Shown: piece by piece, positions 10,417 to 21,087 of the stretch | Layout: every line of letters begins with the position of its first letter | Numbering within the stretch: position 1 is the first letter of the stretch | Source of the DNA: Chloromonas sp. AAM2 | Lineage: Eukaryota; Chlorophyta; Chlorophyceae; Chlamydomonadales; Chlamydomonadaceae | Direction: 5' to 3' | Length of the DNA stretch: 21,706 nt | NCBI GenBank assembly: GCA_004335635.1 | Contig: QAXH01000800.1 | Coordinates: 1,832 to 23,537 of the forward strand | Position numbers and translations under genes: made by a program | The notes under the pieces: model-generated | Told to the model about the DNA's origin: nothing | The model's database searches: none | Seen by the model: only the letters and a program-made list of their open reading frames with translations

Positions 10417-10432
10417 TGTAACTAATTTGTAA
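10417..10432 (+). terminator. Candidate polyadenylation signals of the oxidase gene
   Basis: Two TGTAA motifs on the plus strand, 10417-10421 and 10428-10432, are the first noticed after the oxidase stop at 9267. TGTAA is the usual polyadenylation signal in chlorophycean algae. They would imply a 3' untranslated region of about 1.15 kb, long but not exceptional for such genomes. Confidence 0.4.
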
Positions 10433-10464
10433 GTGTTCGCTATCGGTTCTGCGGCCTTCAGATC

Positions 10465-10469
10465 TTACA
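10465..10469 (-). terminator. Candidate polyadenylation signal of the pectate-lyase-like gene
   Basis: TTACA on the plus strand is TGTAA on the minus strand, about 490 bases after the stop at 10956-10958. It lies only 33 bases from the plus-strand TGTAA pair, so the two convergent transcripts would end almost back to back or overlap slightly. Confidence 0.35.
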
Positions 10470-10955
10470 GTACAGCGTCTTGCAAAGAGTGCCGGGCACA
10501 CGGGCGAGACCCAAGGACATGGCTCACTGTGGCGATTCAGTTGTAGTGCAACAGCTATGGTCCTGACAGGACAAATTTTTTCCCTGGCACCTCTGCAGCC
10601 CGAGGAGAAAGTCGCAATGGCCATGTACAAGATTGTATGTCACATACCCAGTAGCTGGCTTGTAGGCCGGGCTTGCTGGAGAAAAATGCTGGCATGCCAC
10701 GCAAATCACGCATGCTGACGTTAAAACGTGTTCTCTACAAGCAAATCAAACCCTTATCGGCCATGCTGATCCAATCACTGTAATGGTCATGATGAAGGGG
10801 ACACTACACCTCGTTCAAATATGTTCGCTCAATAGTGCAGGCAGCACTGCACAAAAAAGAAATAATGAAGAAAACTGTTGATCAAATTTCAAATCTTCAG
10901 GGCGTAGACAGCTTCAGATCGCCCCTCAGCACTCATTCCCAAATCAGCCCCTTGC

Positions 10956-13900
10956 TCAGTAAAGGGTGAGCAAATCTCCCCCGAGCCCTCGGCCCCCCAG
11001 GCGTGGTGAAACCCTCGTCTGTTGAGACAACCTCAGGGCCTGTTGAGCCACGAACAGGTTAGGTGGCTGCAGGTCGCCCGGGCTCATGTCCTCAACCCAC
11101 CAGGACTGAGTCAGCGTGCGACGCAGCGAGGGGTAGCGTGCATTTTGCCCGCAACCTGTGGCCACAAGCCATCGGTGTGCAGTGGACACAAGCTTGCAAA
11201 GGCAAACAAGGTGTGGAGCCGCAAGCAAGCTTAACAGGGCAGGCCCTGTCAAGAAGTTTACTGCAATTCTGCAGCATGCACACTGGCACGACCCAGAGTC
11301 TAGTCATGCTTGAATGGCTGTAATGCAGACAGAGCGCAAGCTCACATGCACGCTTGTGCACGCACTGCGTAAGATATGTATCTGAAAACACTCACCCACG
11401 AAGTTGAGCGCAGGGCCAAAGTCAGCCGGCACTGCTCTGCCAAAGCGCGCTGCCCTGCTGCTGTCCAGGTTCCAGAAGGTGGTCAGGGACCCGGCGTCCA
11501 GGCCTCGACCAGGCGAGCCGCCGCTCTCAAAGGGGCGCGTGGCCAAGCCTGCAGGCACAGGGCGGGTACACAGAGACACATGCCTGCTGATTGCCACACT
11601 TCGCACTGAACACCCACAATGTGCTACCTGTGCCTGCGAGCGGCATGCTGAAATGTTTGTCGGTTACGATGCGCCCAAACAACACCACTCGTTTCACAGT
11701 GGGGCAAGTTCTGAACTCTGAAGCAGGTACTGTTTTGAACCTTGGGTTGACTGCCCAAACTCATAGCTGTTTTCCGAACACAAACACACACACACACACA
11801 CACACCCCGGCCAGCCCGCAAATCCCGGTACCAAGACCTTCAGATGCTTTGCCTTGCCAAAGGTCTGTGTACAGACGTAGCAAACCCCACTCCGATGCAC
11901 AGGTGTAGCAGAACTCACTCATCACAGATCTGCGCTCACCCAGGTCCAGTTGTGTCCACAAGATTCCGTAAGTCTGCGCCTTATGGTGGTCCATGTTCAT
12001 GTCCAGTCCGCGGCCGCTGCTCCACACCACACCCCTGCTGAAGAAGTCCTGTGGGCAGGAACCATCATCACACGTTGTCGTGCATACCGCACCGTTGTTC
12101 TTGCCTGAGTTTGCACTGCCAGGTGTGGAAACCACCTGGGTGGACACTGCAACACACTGGGTAGAAGCGGCGTGTGTGGGGGTCAAGGCAGCGGAGTGGC
12201 TGCCACAGCAGCAAGGCAGAGTCACTCAGCAGCAGTCCGATGCTGAATTGCGTTCTGATGCTAGCTGTGTAAGTGTACCTGATCTTATGATCGTGCACAA
12301 GTTCGTCGGGAGTGCAACGTAGCTTCAGGGACATGCAACCGGCCTCAGATTGCCATTGTGAACTGGGTCACTCACCACAGACATGTCGTGTGCATACTTG
12401 ACATTGATGGAGTAGTCGGTGAATAGTGTGTCGGCTGTGCGAACGGAAAACAAGGCATGGTGCCCCGCCCAGCCCCGGGAGCCCAGGCGCCCCGCTGCAG
12501 GCACGCACGGGCAATCCTGTCACTTGTCAGCTACGATGCACCATGCTGGGATTTCGAGCCAGCGCTCCCAAGACTGGCACAACCATGTAGGCATACCAGC
12601 TGATGCCGAACTATTTATGCTTGCAGTGCATACAGTGTCAGTTTTTGCTCAGCAATCCAGCCAGATCCAAGGCCATGAGGAACATCCCCGTGCAGACAAG
12701 ATAATTGGCCACTGCACGATCATCTGTCACGTGTGTGCACGTGTGTGAGTGTGTGTGTGTGGGGGGGGGGGGGGGGGGGGGGGGAGAGGAATGGGGGTCT
12801 TGGCAGCAATGGCCGCATCAAAGGCATATATGGTCACTTGATGTGAGTACACACACACACTCACCAGGAGCGTCGACTGTGATGTTAGAAACGGTCATGA
12901 AACGGCAGCCCATTAAAGCCAGGGCCAGATCAGCACCAATGAATGCTACGTCTGTAGCCAGGAGGCAATGTCGGAGCAGGACAAACCTTCAGCACAGGGA
13001 GAATCAGACATTGTGGCTGCCTACAGTGCATGCCGTGCTTGGTCGGGAACCCAATCTGCCCATGGGGCTAACCAGAGGTCCGCCCTCGACATGCCCCCAA
13101 CAATTTATGAGCAGACTCAATGTAAGGGGCTCCAGGCTTCAGTGTGCCTCACCATGCCATTGACAGCCAATGTGGCCAAACAGAACATGCTTCAGGGTAC
13201 AGCCATGAGTTGCTCTCAATTGAGGTATGTTGAAGCCACATGCAACAGTGAGCATGGCCACAGGCTTTGCAATCAGTCCTACGTTGAGCTGTGCAGTTTC
13301 CACGGAGGACTTCCTGTTCAAGCCACCCCTGAGGCCAACCCTACCTCGCACCCAGGCATTGGACACATGGTTGAACTGCAGGGCGTTGAATCCATCTTCC
13401 TTGAAGTGACCTGCAAACCAACAACCCAGCACAGTGTGCAAGCCAACACCAGTACAGCCCACTGCACGTTCATATGTTGTGAAAGCCAGTGCGCACCAGA
13501 GAGATTAGCTGGCGACAGTTGCAGCATCCTGCTAGCTGGAAGCGCAAAATGTTTTCTGCTGCTTGGGTGCAGTCCCCCATAAAACGTCCCCTGTGCGTGT
13601 TCTCGTTACCATCATGCCTGGACACTAACACCAGCCCTCACCCTTGTACTTGGTCGACATCATCTCGAACGTGACTCCCTCCACCCCCACCCCACTGAGC
13701 TGCGGTGCCCAGCAGTGCAGGGAGGCGGGGGCAAAGGCGGTGGAGATGTTAAAGGGCAGGGGCCGCTCCAACTCAAGGGAGCTAGGGCCCGTGATCGAAG
13801 CAACACGCGACTGGAAACTGAACGCAACGCAAACGCACAAAGGAGAGTTGAGCCAGGCTTAGCCAGCTTGAGCAGCCATGCCTCTCGACACAGCAAGGTC

Positions 13901-16655
13901 GTGAGTCGCTCATCAGCTGTGGTCATGGCCTGTGGCTCCTGCTGAAGCAGGATGCACTCATCACGTGGTATGCCAACGCTTGAACTGTCAAGCGTGCTTG
14001 GTTCTTCCCAACTAGAAGACGAGCAGAGGCCGCATGGCGCACACCCATGAAGGGGCCAGGGCACTCCCGCGCTTGCCACAGCTTTTACCAACGCTAGAAC
14101 TGGGCACAAAGGTAGAGGGACCGGCTGCAGCACCAGCACTGCACTGCAAACAGACCTGCACCTGCCTGTGCAGGTTGTATAGATATAGGTGATTCAAATA
14201 AACATGTGACAAGGTGGACCAGCACGCACCTGTACAGGTTGCTGGCAAAGCAGCGCGGGTCCGCCGAGCAGCCGTGGTCCAGCTCCATGTTCATGTTGCG
14301 GAACAGCTTGCCCGTGTGGCGCGGGTTGCCGATGGTGACGCTCACCCACTGGCCCGCCCTCAGGTCGCCCACACTGCTCACCTGCACAAGGTGCACATAA
14401 GGAATGCTGACACGGGTTGCAAACTGTGCCTATGTCCACGGTAGCAGACTTGGCTAACACAGTGCGTGATGCACACAGTCAGGGCTGGTGCTAGAACGGC
14501 GCTGTAATGGTACAACTACCGTTGAAAGCAGCACACCACACGCATTCTGATGCACATGGCTATCAGCAGGAGCGGTGTGCACCCCTGGGGCAAGTGCTTC
14601 ACCCTGAGTTGGCCTCAGGCGGGGGTCTGCTGCTGTGAGTGGCAAAGAGTGTTAGAGTCAACAGACGTCAACCCCGTCACCTGCAGTGCCGACAGTGCAG
14701 TTGACAAGCACTGTATGCCAAAACATGCTCCCACCCTGCCCCCTGCGGCACCCACCTGTAGTGTGTTTGTGCCCCGCCCAGCAACGGCTGTGATTGAGCC
14801 AACGAAGGTGCTCTCGTCCATCAGAGGCAACCCGTTGTAGTTGACAAACCCTGTGCTGAAGGACCACTGGGAGGCACTGCAGGCACATTTCCGAACGCAA
14901 GGATTGGTGTGACTGTGATGCACCAACCGTACGGAGACATGCACAGACAGGTTCCAAGTCATGCGCTACGTGCATGTGGCTCACACCCTCCAGCTGACAG
15001 CACACACACCATATGTATGGCTAACATCATCATCATCATCATCATCATTACATAGCTTCTCATGGTTCAACCAACGGTACCGCAGGACCAACCAGCTAGG
15101 CGCTCAGCAGCAGCCAACATGCCCATCCTAAGCAAAGCATGGGCATGGTGCCCCCAACCAACATGCACATGCAAGGTTCAGGGTCCTCTGGAAGGTCTCT
15201 TTCTGAGCCAGAAGAGGGAAAAGCGGTTGCTGGGTTGGCAAAGCCCAGTCATTGCCCTCTGGCATCGGCCTTGCAATTGCAAGTGATGTTTCTCCAGCAA
15301 TCCCTAACAGAGCGCGTACCACATTGCATGCTACTATCTAATCGTAGTAGAAGGAGGTGAAACAGCAGAAAGCATGGCCCATGACGTGCCATTTTGGATT
15401 GAGCCAGCCCATTGGCAGCCGTTCATCATTGCTGGCCCCAGAGCTGGCTAGCACGGACTTGATCAGGAAAGCGAGTTGACACATGTACATCAATCCACCA
15501 TTCCAAGGTGAAGGTGAGGGTGACAGGCCGGCAGTGGCGGTATGAAGCGCCTTGTCAAACCTTCCTGTCCTCAGACTGACTGTCATCTTGTCGATCAAAC
15601 CACTGACCCCCACCTGGGGTACCCACCCACCGTCCAGCTGCCCTGCCTGCGTCTCCGTACAGATCCCCCAGACTGTTGGGGAACACCAGGGCGCTCAGCT
15701 GCGACCCGGCACCCCGCAGGGTCAGTCGAGTGCTGATGTTCAGGAAGTCACGGATGATGTACCTGCGGCGTGCACACACGACTCAGGTCCTGGGGCTTAA
15801 GTGTGGTGCTGTGCATATGCTACCTGCTCAGCCAAATGGGACAATGGAACAAGCCATGTAGGAACACACCATGCGTAAGAACCATGGCGCGATACGGAAG
15901 CGCACTCGGTTGAGGCTGCGCATGCAGTCCGGGCTCAACCCTTCCCATGGCCCGCTTGTCCGCTCCCGGCCCTGCCTACCTGCCCTCGGGAATGAACAGC
16001 ACACCCTGCCGTGTGCCATTGATTGCTGACTGGAACGCCTTGGTGTCATCAGTTACCCCATCCCCCTTTGCGCCAAAGTCCAACACGCTTGCATTGACTG
16101 GGGGGCTGGGGATGTCCGCCTCACCAGCTGCGTACCCTGCATGCATCCGTGCAGGACATGGGCACCAGTGGTGAGCCCTCCAACCTAATTACTGCTCAGA
16201 TTGGATGATACCAGGCTGCAGTGGTCTGACATACTCAATGACCATGTGCAAAACGGCACAGATGGCCGCAATGACCATCAACCTCCACAGCATAGCTGGT
16301 GTCACTCCATGAAGACCAGCCCCATTTCGCAAAGTGAAGTGCGTGTACAGCCGTGCAGCCCCAGCAACCCACATGCAGCTTACCTGCATACGAAAAGTCC
16401 AGCAGCCTTCCATCTGGACCCGCATTGTACTTGTCTCCACTGTCACCCCAGAGCTCGGAGAATGTCGACCCTGCATCTCCCAGCAAACACTGACATAATC
16501 ATGCACTTGAAACGGGAAGGACGACCTTGGACTCCTTGCATGTGCAAGCTAACCGCGCATCTTCATCACTGCAGGAAGTAACTCATACCTTGAGCAGCCT
16601 GCGCCACGGCAGCAATGACGATGCAAATCACCGCGACTATACCACGAGCGGACAT
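10956..16655 (-). CDS. Secreted pectate lyase superfamily (right-handed beta-helix) protein, 13 exons, 541 residues
   Basis: Exons in transcript order: 16655-16589, 16470-16384, 16136-15980, 15762-15631, 14876-14756, 14381-14230, 13817-13642, 13410-13345, 12951-12865, 12494-12376, 12048-11940, 11548-11396, 11155-10956 (1626 nt; every intron GT-AG with agreeing phases). Residues 1-22 are a signal peptide (MSARGIVAVICIVIAAVAQA). The family's N-terminal signature is at 69-83 (VLDFGAKGDGVTDDT), followed by FIPEGRYIIRDFLNIS from about 99, then LELERPLPFNIS, GHFKEDGFNALQF (298-310), RGLDMNMDHHK (401-411) and DAGSLTTFWNL (442-452). This matches the Pectate_lyase_3 type of beta-helix protein found in algae and plants. 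Catalytic activity is not assured: these relatives include lyases, hydrolases, epimerases and inactive binders, and I cannot name catalytic residues. Likely site is the extracellular matrix. It converges on the oxidase gene and diverges from the phosphatase gene. Confidence 0.9.
11784..11805. repeat. (AC)n microsatellite in an intron of the pectate-lyase-like gene
   Basis: An uninterrupted AC run of about 11 units, within the intron 11549-11939. Confidence 0.9.
12736..12784. repeat. (GT)n followed by a 24-base G run in an intron
   Basis: GTGTG-rich sequence runs into an unbroken run of 24 G at 12761-12784, inside the intron 12495-12864. On the transcribed (minus-strand) RNA it is a C run, about 80 bases after the donor of exon 9; the plus strand could form G-quadruplexes. 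The exact run length may reflect sequencing or assembly limits. Confidence 0.85.
15025..15048. repeat. (CAT)8 microsatellite in an intron of the pectate-lyase-like gene
   Basis: Eight perfect CAT units in the 754-base intron 14877-15630, the longest intron of this gene. Confidence 0.9.
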
Positions 16656-17006
16656 TCCTCCAGTCGCACTGCAAGCTCCAGTCGCACGGCTACGTCTGGT
16701 AATTATCTTTTGTGGCTACAGCCACCGCTTGCTGTGGCTGCCAGTTTGGGAGCAGCCACCTGCAGCGGGTTCATGCAAGCTCAAACCTGTAACTACGAGA
16801 GAGAACCTGCAACCCGGTCTCAACGCTGTGGTTGAAGCCATCCGCTCTCTCTGCTGACCAGCACACGACAACGCGACCACCAACGGCAGGCAGTTTCTGA
16901 GCGCTTTCTTGGTCCGACAACAGCCAGGCTTCCACCTGGAAATCCTGCCTGCCTGCCATTCGCACAAGTCAACAACTTGGCAGTCCAGCAGTGAACAACC
17001 AGCATT
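16656..17006. promoter_or_regulatory. Divergent intergenic region between the pectate-lyase-like and phosphatase genes
   Basis: 351 bases separate the two start codons, so both 5' leaders and both core promoters must fit here, or further upstream within the other gene. No TATA box is evident. The 12-mer CTCCAGTCGCAC occurs twice, at 16658-16669 and 16676-16687, 18 bases apart and just upstream of the lyase-like start codon; this could be a regulatory element in its leader or a chance duplication. Confidence 0.5.
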
Positions 17007-19582
17007 ATGGAGCTCCAGGGCAAGACTGTGCATTTGATGCGCCATGGCACCACCGAGATGAACACGTTCCTCAGGAAGATGCCTTACGGGAGCAGAGGCT
17101 TCAAGGATCCCATGTTGTGAGTTGCACTGAGAACTTGACACTCCTGATGTGGCACCTCTTGCTTGCTCATCAGCAAGGCAAATGCAGTCAGTGCCAATGC
17201 GGTTATTGCTCACCTTGAAGCACAACACCATGCATTAAAACTGTTCCGCACGTTTGACACCCTTGTACACTCCTTTCTGGGTTCACATGGTGGCACATTG
17301 GCTGCAGAGGTGTTCCACTGGCGTGCCCATGTGGCAGCCACAGCCACAGTCCTGTGTGTTTGCCACACCCACTCCTCTCAAAATGAGTTCACCGTACTTT
17401 GAAATGTTACCTGCTTCATGCGCTCATGCAGCTACGACACCAGGTTAACAGCCGAGGGTGCCGAGGGTGCCAGGCGGGCGGCAGCAATCACCAAGAGCCT
17501 CAAACCTCAGCCAGATGTCCTGGTGGTCTCCCCTCTCACGCGCGCACTGGCAACTGCCACACTAGCCTGGCCACACTATGAGGGGCCTGTGGTAGTGGAG
17601 GTAGGTGTTTGGGCACTTACAAGGCGGGAGTGCACACAATGAAGCATGTCCACGCAACCATCAAATTTGTGCAAATAGTTACATTCTTCTAGTAAAGGAG
17701 AGTTTAACCGGGTCAGCAAGGGGTGGAGAGAGCCCTGTGGCTATCACCCCATAGAGCACCTTCCTAAGCGCCCCGTTAGCAAAAGCAATGAAATCAGCTC
17801 AATCAACAGGTCACACGCCAGCGTGACGCTCACTCTGACATCATCAGCTGTGATCGTGTGTGTCGATTGGCAATCTAGATTGCAACAACAGGTTTTGATA
17901 TCATCAAACTCAATCACGCCATAAGTTCTTTACACCAGGGAAGCAGTCACAGGACACGGGACGGGCAGTAACAGATACGGTAACAGTGTCAGACCTTGAC
18001 TGCATAGCCCACATGGGCATTTGGGCTATGCCCAGAAAAGTCAGTGTTTCTGCTTCGGGCGTACCGGCTAGCATTCTTGTGGTTAGCTGATGGCAATTGT
18101 CCTTCCAGCTGGAAGGCGCATCTGCCACGCAACCAGCTTGTTGATTGACGGCTGTGCTGCCATGCGCATACGCACGCTCTATGGAACTATCGTCAAGTGT
18201 TGTTTGTGCGTCTTCTTTTGCCCTGAAATCACTTGACAGTCAAGTGACCTTAACGCCCAATTTAACACACTTCAAAGTGAAGCTGGCATTCTGCACAGAG
18301 CGGCACGATCACGGGCAATGTGACAGTGCTGACCTGCGCCGTACAGCATGGCCTCAGTGCTAGCCACACAGTTTTGAGCGCTAGATGTGGGCTGCACGAG
18401 CTGTCCCATGTCTGCGATGCCAATGCCAATGCCCAGGAAGGCACGGACACATAGGCTGGTGTGCCGGGTCTGATGACAAACATACCAAAAACAAAGAAGG
18501 AAAACGTGTGCCAGGTTTCTCTTGTGTGCTCGAGTCACAAGGTCATAAGGAACTTGGCATGTTGGGTGCCTGCCTTGTGCATTTGCACCACGCCTGCTTC
18601 CTGCGCACACACACCATGGGTGTTCATCAGCCTGATGCCTGCACATGGGCTGTGCCTCGCCTGCCTCTGCTCACAGGCCCTTGCGCGGGAGCGTGTGTGG
18701 TTGTCATCGGACTGCGGCCGGGCGCCCGGGGAACTGCAGGAGGACTTCAAAGACAGCAGGTGCGCAGCACCCATTAGTCAAGGATTGCCACTGGACCAGT
18801 GAGGGTCCGACGATTGCAACTTGGCCGAGGTGTGACGCCCAGCCGAGCAAACGCAGTCAAGCCAGAGAATCCTGATGCTCTGCACACGCCAGAACACGTG
18901 CTGCCTTGTTGTTGTGTGATAGGCATGCTCCGCACAGCACTCATGTCACGCCCTCTGTTCTCTCAAGTGCAGGCACCAGCTCGACTTCTCCCACCTGCCG
19001 GACGTGTGGTGGTGGACCAACGGCACCATGGACCCTAAGCACGTCAGCCTGGAACCTGAAGGTGGTTGGGCGGGAGGGTGGGATCAGAGGTCACTTGTTG
19101 AGGCGGTAAGATTAGGACCCAAGGTATGTCTGTATCACGTCACTAGCACGCAGAATGTGATGTACAATTGATGTACAGTTGTACGTCTTGCCCTGGATGG
19201 ACATTGACCTGTTTGACCCCTGCCACTGAAGGCTCTTGGCCCTTCGTACTGCTTACATGCAGACTATTCTCTGTACACATCAAATTGTTTACCTGCAATC
19301 TGTCGATGCAGCTGTGCCGACCCGTTGCTCTGCTTTGCCCAGACCTCAAAGCATACACTCACTTCCCTTGTGCACGCAGACTCTTTCAAGCAACGGGTTG
19401 AGGAATTTAAGGCATATCTCCTGGACAGGCCGGAGGCCGTAATCGGCGTGGTTGCCCATTGGGGGTTGCTGCACGAATTGACAGGGGGCACAGACTTCGC
19501 GAACTGTGAGCTGAGGACCTTTAACCTTGCACCCACTGGGCAGGTGCGGGAGATCAAAATGGCATCAAAACGATTCTGGTAA
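17007..19582 (+). CDS. Histidine phosphatase superfamily (phosphoglycerate mutase-like) protein, 5 exons, 217 residues
   Basis: Exons: 17007-17116, 17432-17600, 18677-18759, 18973-19061, 19380-19582 (654 nt, all GT-AG, phases consistent). The N-terminal LMRHGTTEMN carries the phospho-accepting H13 with R12; SPLTRALATA gives the second Arg (R74); ARERVW has the probable acid/base Glu (E98); VVAHWGLLHEL gives the second His (H177). These are the complete branch-1 histidine phosphatase set, and the arrangement, with FANCELRTFNL near the end, resembles the plant phosphoglycerate mutase-like proteins rather than glycolytic mutase. No targeting peptide is visible, so it is probably cytosolic. The reaction is phosphate-ester hydrolysis or transfer on an unknown small molecule. 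The start is the first ATG and lies three residues before the conserved beta strand. Intron 2 (17601-18676) is 1076 bases and holds a dispersed-repeat copy. Confidence 0.9.
17617..17780 (+). repeat. Dispersed repeat, copy B
   Basis: Same-orientation relative of 2651-2819, starting 17 bases after the donor of phosphatase exon 2. Exact shared blocks at 17684-17696 and 17736-17751. It is more degraded than a recent insertion would be. Weak similarity continues to about 17845 (CACTCTGACATCA). Confidence 0.75.
18002..18031. repeat. Short perfect inverted repeat in a phosphatase intron
   Basis: GCATAGCCCA at 18002-18011 and its exact reverse complement TGGGCTATGC at 18022-18031 flank a 10-base loop. 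It lies in intron 2. Confidence 0.8.
18229..18247. repeat. 19-base palindrome in a phosphatase intron
   Basis: TCACTTGAC, one central base, then GTCAAGTGA: nine perfect base pairs around a single base. It is in the same intron as the inverted repeat 200 bases upstream. It may be a protein-binding site or part of a decayed element. Confidence 0.7.
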
Positions 19583-20135
19583 GGAGCAGGGCAACCAAGG
19601 AAGGCTGCACAGCCTGTCCCCAGCAACGGGTGAGACGTGTGGGACAGGCACTGAGACCTGGCAATGTGAGAGATTGTTTCAATGTCAGCGTCAAGAGCTT
19701 TGGGCAGCAGGATGAAGCAATCAGGGCAACCGCAACCACCGCATGCCGCTGGCTAAGACGCAACACTGCCTGTCCCTGCGCAGCAGTTTTTGTGCATCGT
19801 GCATCCAGGTCGCGGTGAGCGGCGTTTTGATACTTTCGTGTAGTGTGCATCAGAGGGCCCAATCTGCTTGGATCAGGGTCAGCGATGTACCACTTGTTGG
19901 CAGGCATGACCTTAACCTCATGCAAAGCATGCAGGAGTGGCCTGGCCATAGTAGCTGCTGCTGGCCACACTACAGCCTGCGTCATAAGGTCCTGGCCGCT
20001 GCAGCCATTGTGGCAGTGCAGTAGTGGCAGTACTAGTCTAAATGCGCGGTTGCACGCCGCGCAGAGGTGCCCAACTACTACTCGACATCAGCCCTGACAG
20101 GAAATGTGTCCCCAATGAGAGCGTCAATGCAAGAC
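19583..20135. other. 3' flank of the phosphatase gene, no gene supported
   Basis: No coding ORF with convincing composition was found and no TGTAA was noticed downstream of the stop, so the transcript end is unknown. Confidence 0.5.
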
Positions 20136-20240
20136 TTCAGGTGTACAATGTGTACATGTGTTCAGGTGTACAATGTGTACATGTGTTCAGGTGTACAATG
20201 TGTTCAGGTGTACAATGTGTACATATGTTCAGGTGTACAA
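20136..20240. repeat. 25-bp tandem repeat array
   Basis: Units begin with TTCAGGTGTACAATG at 20136, 20161, 20186, 20203 and 20228. Units 1, 2 and 4 are 25 bases; unit 3 is 17 bases, lacking 8; unit 5 is cut after 13. Each full unit contains two near-copies of GTGTACA, so it is itself a degenerate internal repeat with palindromic TGTACA cores. Noncoding as far as can be seen. Confidence 0.92.
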
Positions 20241-20841
20241 TCGTCTTCGATAGATCTGGTTGTGAGCCCGTAATGGCCTTGTGAACAGTGCCTCAGGTAG
20301 GCTGCAGGTTATTGCGTGAGTGTGATCAAGATGGATATGGAGTGGAGTGTTGTCCATTCTTACGGATTATTGCATGGCTTTGCAAGTTTGCAAAGACAGC
20401 TTGACCACCTGTGAATCCGACAGCGCTCTTCTGTAGAATGCCTCCGCTTGTCGCTACTGCCTTTTGTGAACTTGTGTGGCTACTGTGGTGTGGTGTGACA
20501 TCCATGAACTGCACGCACAGCAGAAGATGGACATTGTGCCTTCGAGAATTGCATGTGGCTGTACAACGTGTGCAACTCAATCTCTCCTGGAGTGTTGCTG
20601 CAGTGTCTTCTTGCCTTCCCTGGCAGCCAGGAGAACGCAGCCGGACTGCCCTTATACTGGTACTGCATAAATTTCTAAGAAAATTATAAAGCACTGTATA
20701 AGGGCCGCCACCCACAGCCGCATGGCTTTGCTGTGGTGTGCCATGCGTGCGGCACAAGATGAGCCCATGATGTCTCTACCTGAGCGCGAAGCCAAACTGG
20801 GCTTCTCCTGAGGTCAACAGATCCTGCTGGTGGGGAAAGGA
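20241..20841. other. Stretch without a supportable gene
   Basis: A 143-codon minus-strand ORF (20326-20757) covers much of it, but its Cys/His/Ser-rich composition and overlap with equally long plus-strand ORFs make it unconvincing. Nothing else is seen. Confidence 0.4.
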
Positions 20842-21082
20842 TCAGTTTGAGGATGGCCACGTGATGCCGTGACAGGCTGTTGTCATAGGTACCGCATAGT
20901 CACGAAGTGATTTCTGGTTTCTGTCTCCTAAAAACTCTTCGCTGTTCTCCTTAAACACGGCGGATGAGGTCATCTGGTCCCTGCGCCCTAAGATGCCCGA
21001 CTTCCTCATAAGCAAGTAGCAAGGCGGAGTGGCTCGACCATTCAGCACAAATCTCAGATACGCAGGCACCTCGCTCGCCTAG
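20842..21082 (-). CDS. Candidate exon of an unrecognised minus-strand gene
   Basis: Read from 21082 (after a possible TTTCTAG acceptor) to a stop at 20842-20844, about 79 codons. It begins ASEVPAYLRFVLNGRATPPC and continues with ..FKENSEEFLGDRNQKSLRDY, balanced and charged like real protein. A GTACCT donor after RDYA could end the coding part earlier. No family recognised; a transposase or other mobile-element remnant is possible. The hairpin at 21088-21308 lies directly upstream, in what would be the preceding intron. Confidence 0.38.
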
Positions 21083-21087
21083 AAAAC

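Larger units (their letters stand above)
9268..10955. other. Convergent 3' flanks of the oxidase and pectate-lyase-like genes
   Basis: 1688 bases with no supportable gene, between two stop codons facing each other. Most is probably 3' untranslated sequence. A 13-base direct repeat (GCGTAGGATGGCA) occurs near 9437 and 9494. Short ORFs here have poor composition and no splice logic. Confidence 0.55.

Noticed and set aside
11784..11805. AC-rich tracts considered as a CRISPR-like or regulatory array
   Set aside because: These are plain dinucleotide microsatellites without spacers.
12968..13582. A 204-codon plus-strand ORF
   Set aside because: It runs antisense across exon 8 and introns of the well-supported pectate-lyase-like gene, and its composition is not protein-like.
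19554..19985. A 143-codon minus-strand ORF overlapping the end of the phosphatase gene
   Set aside because: It overlaps the coding last exon on the opposite strand, has no recognisable motif and no splice or polyadenylation support.
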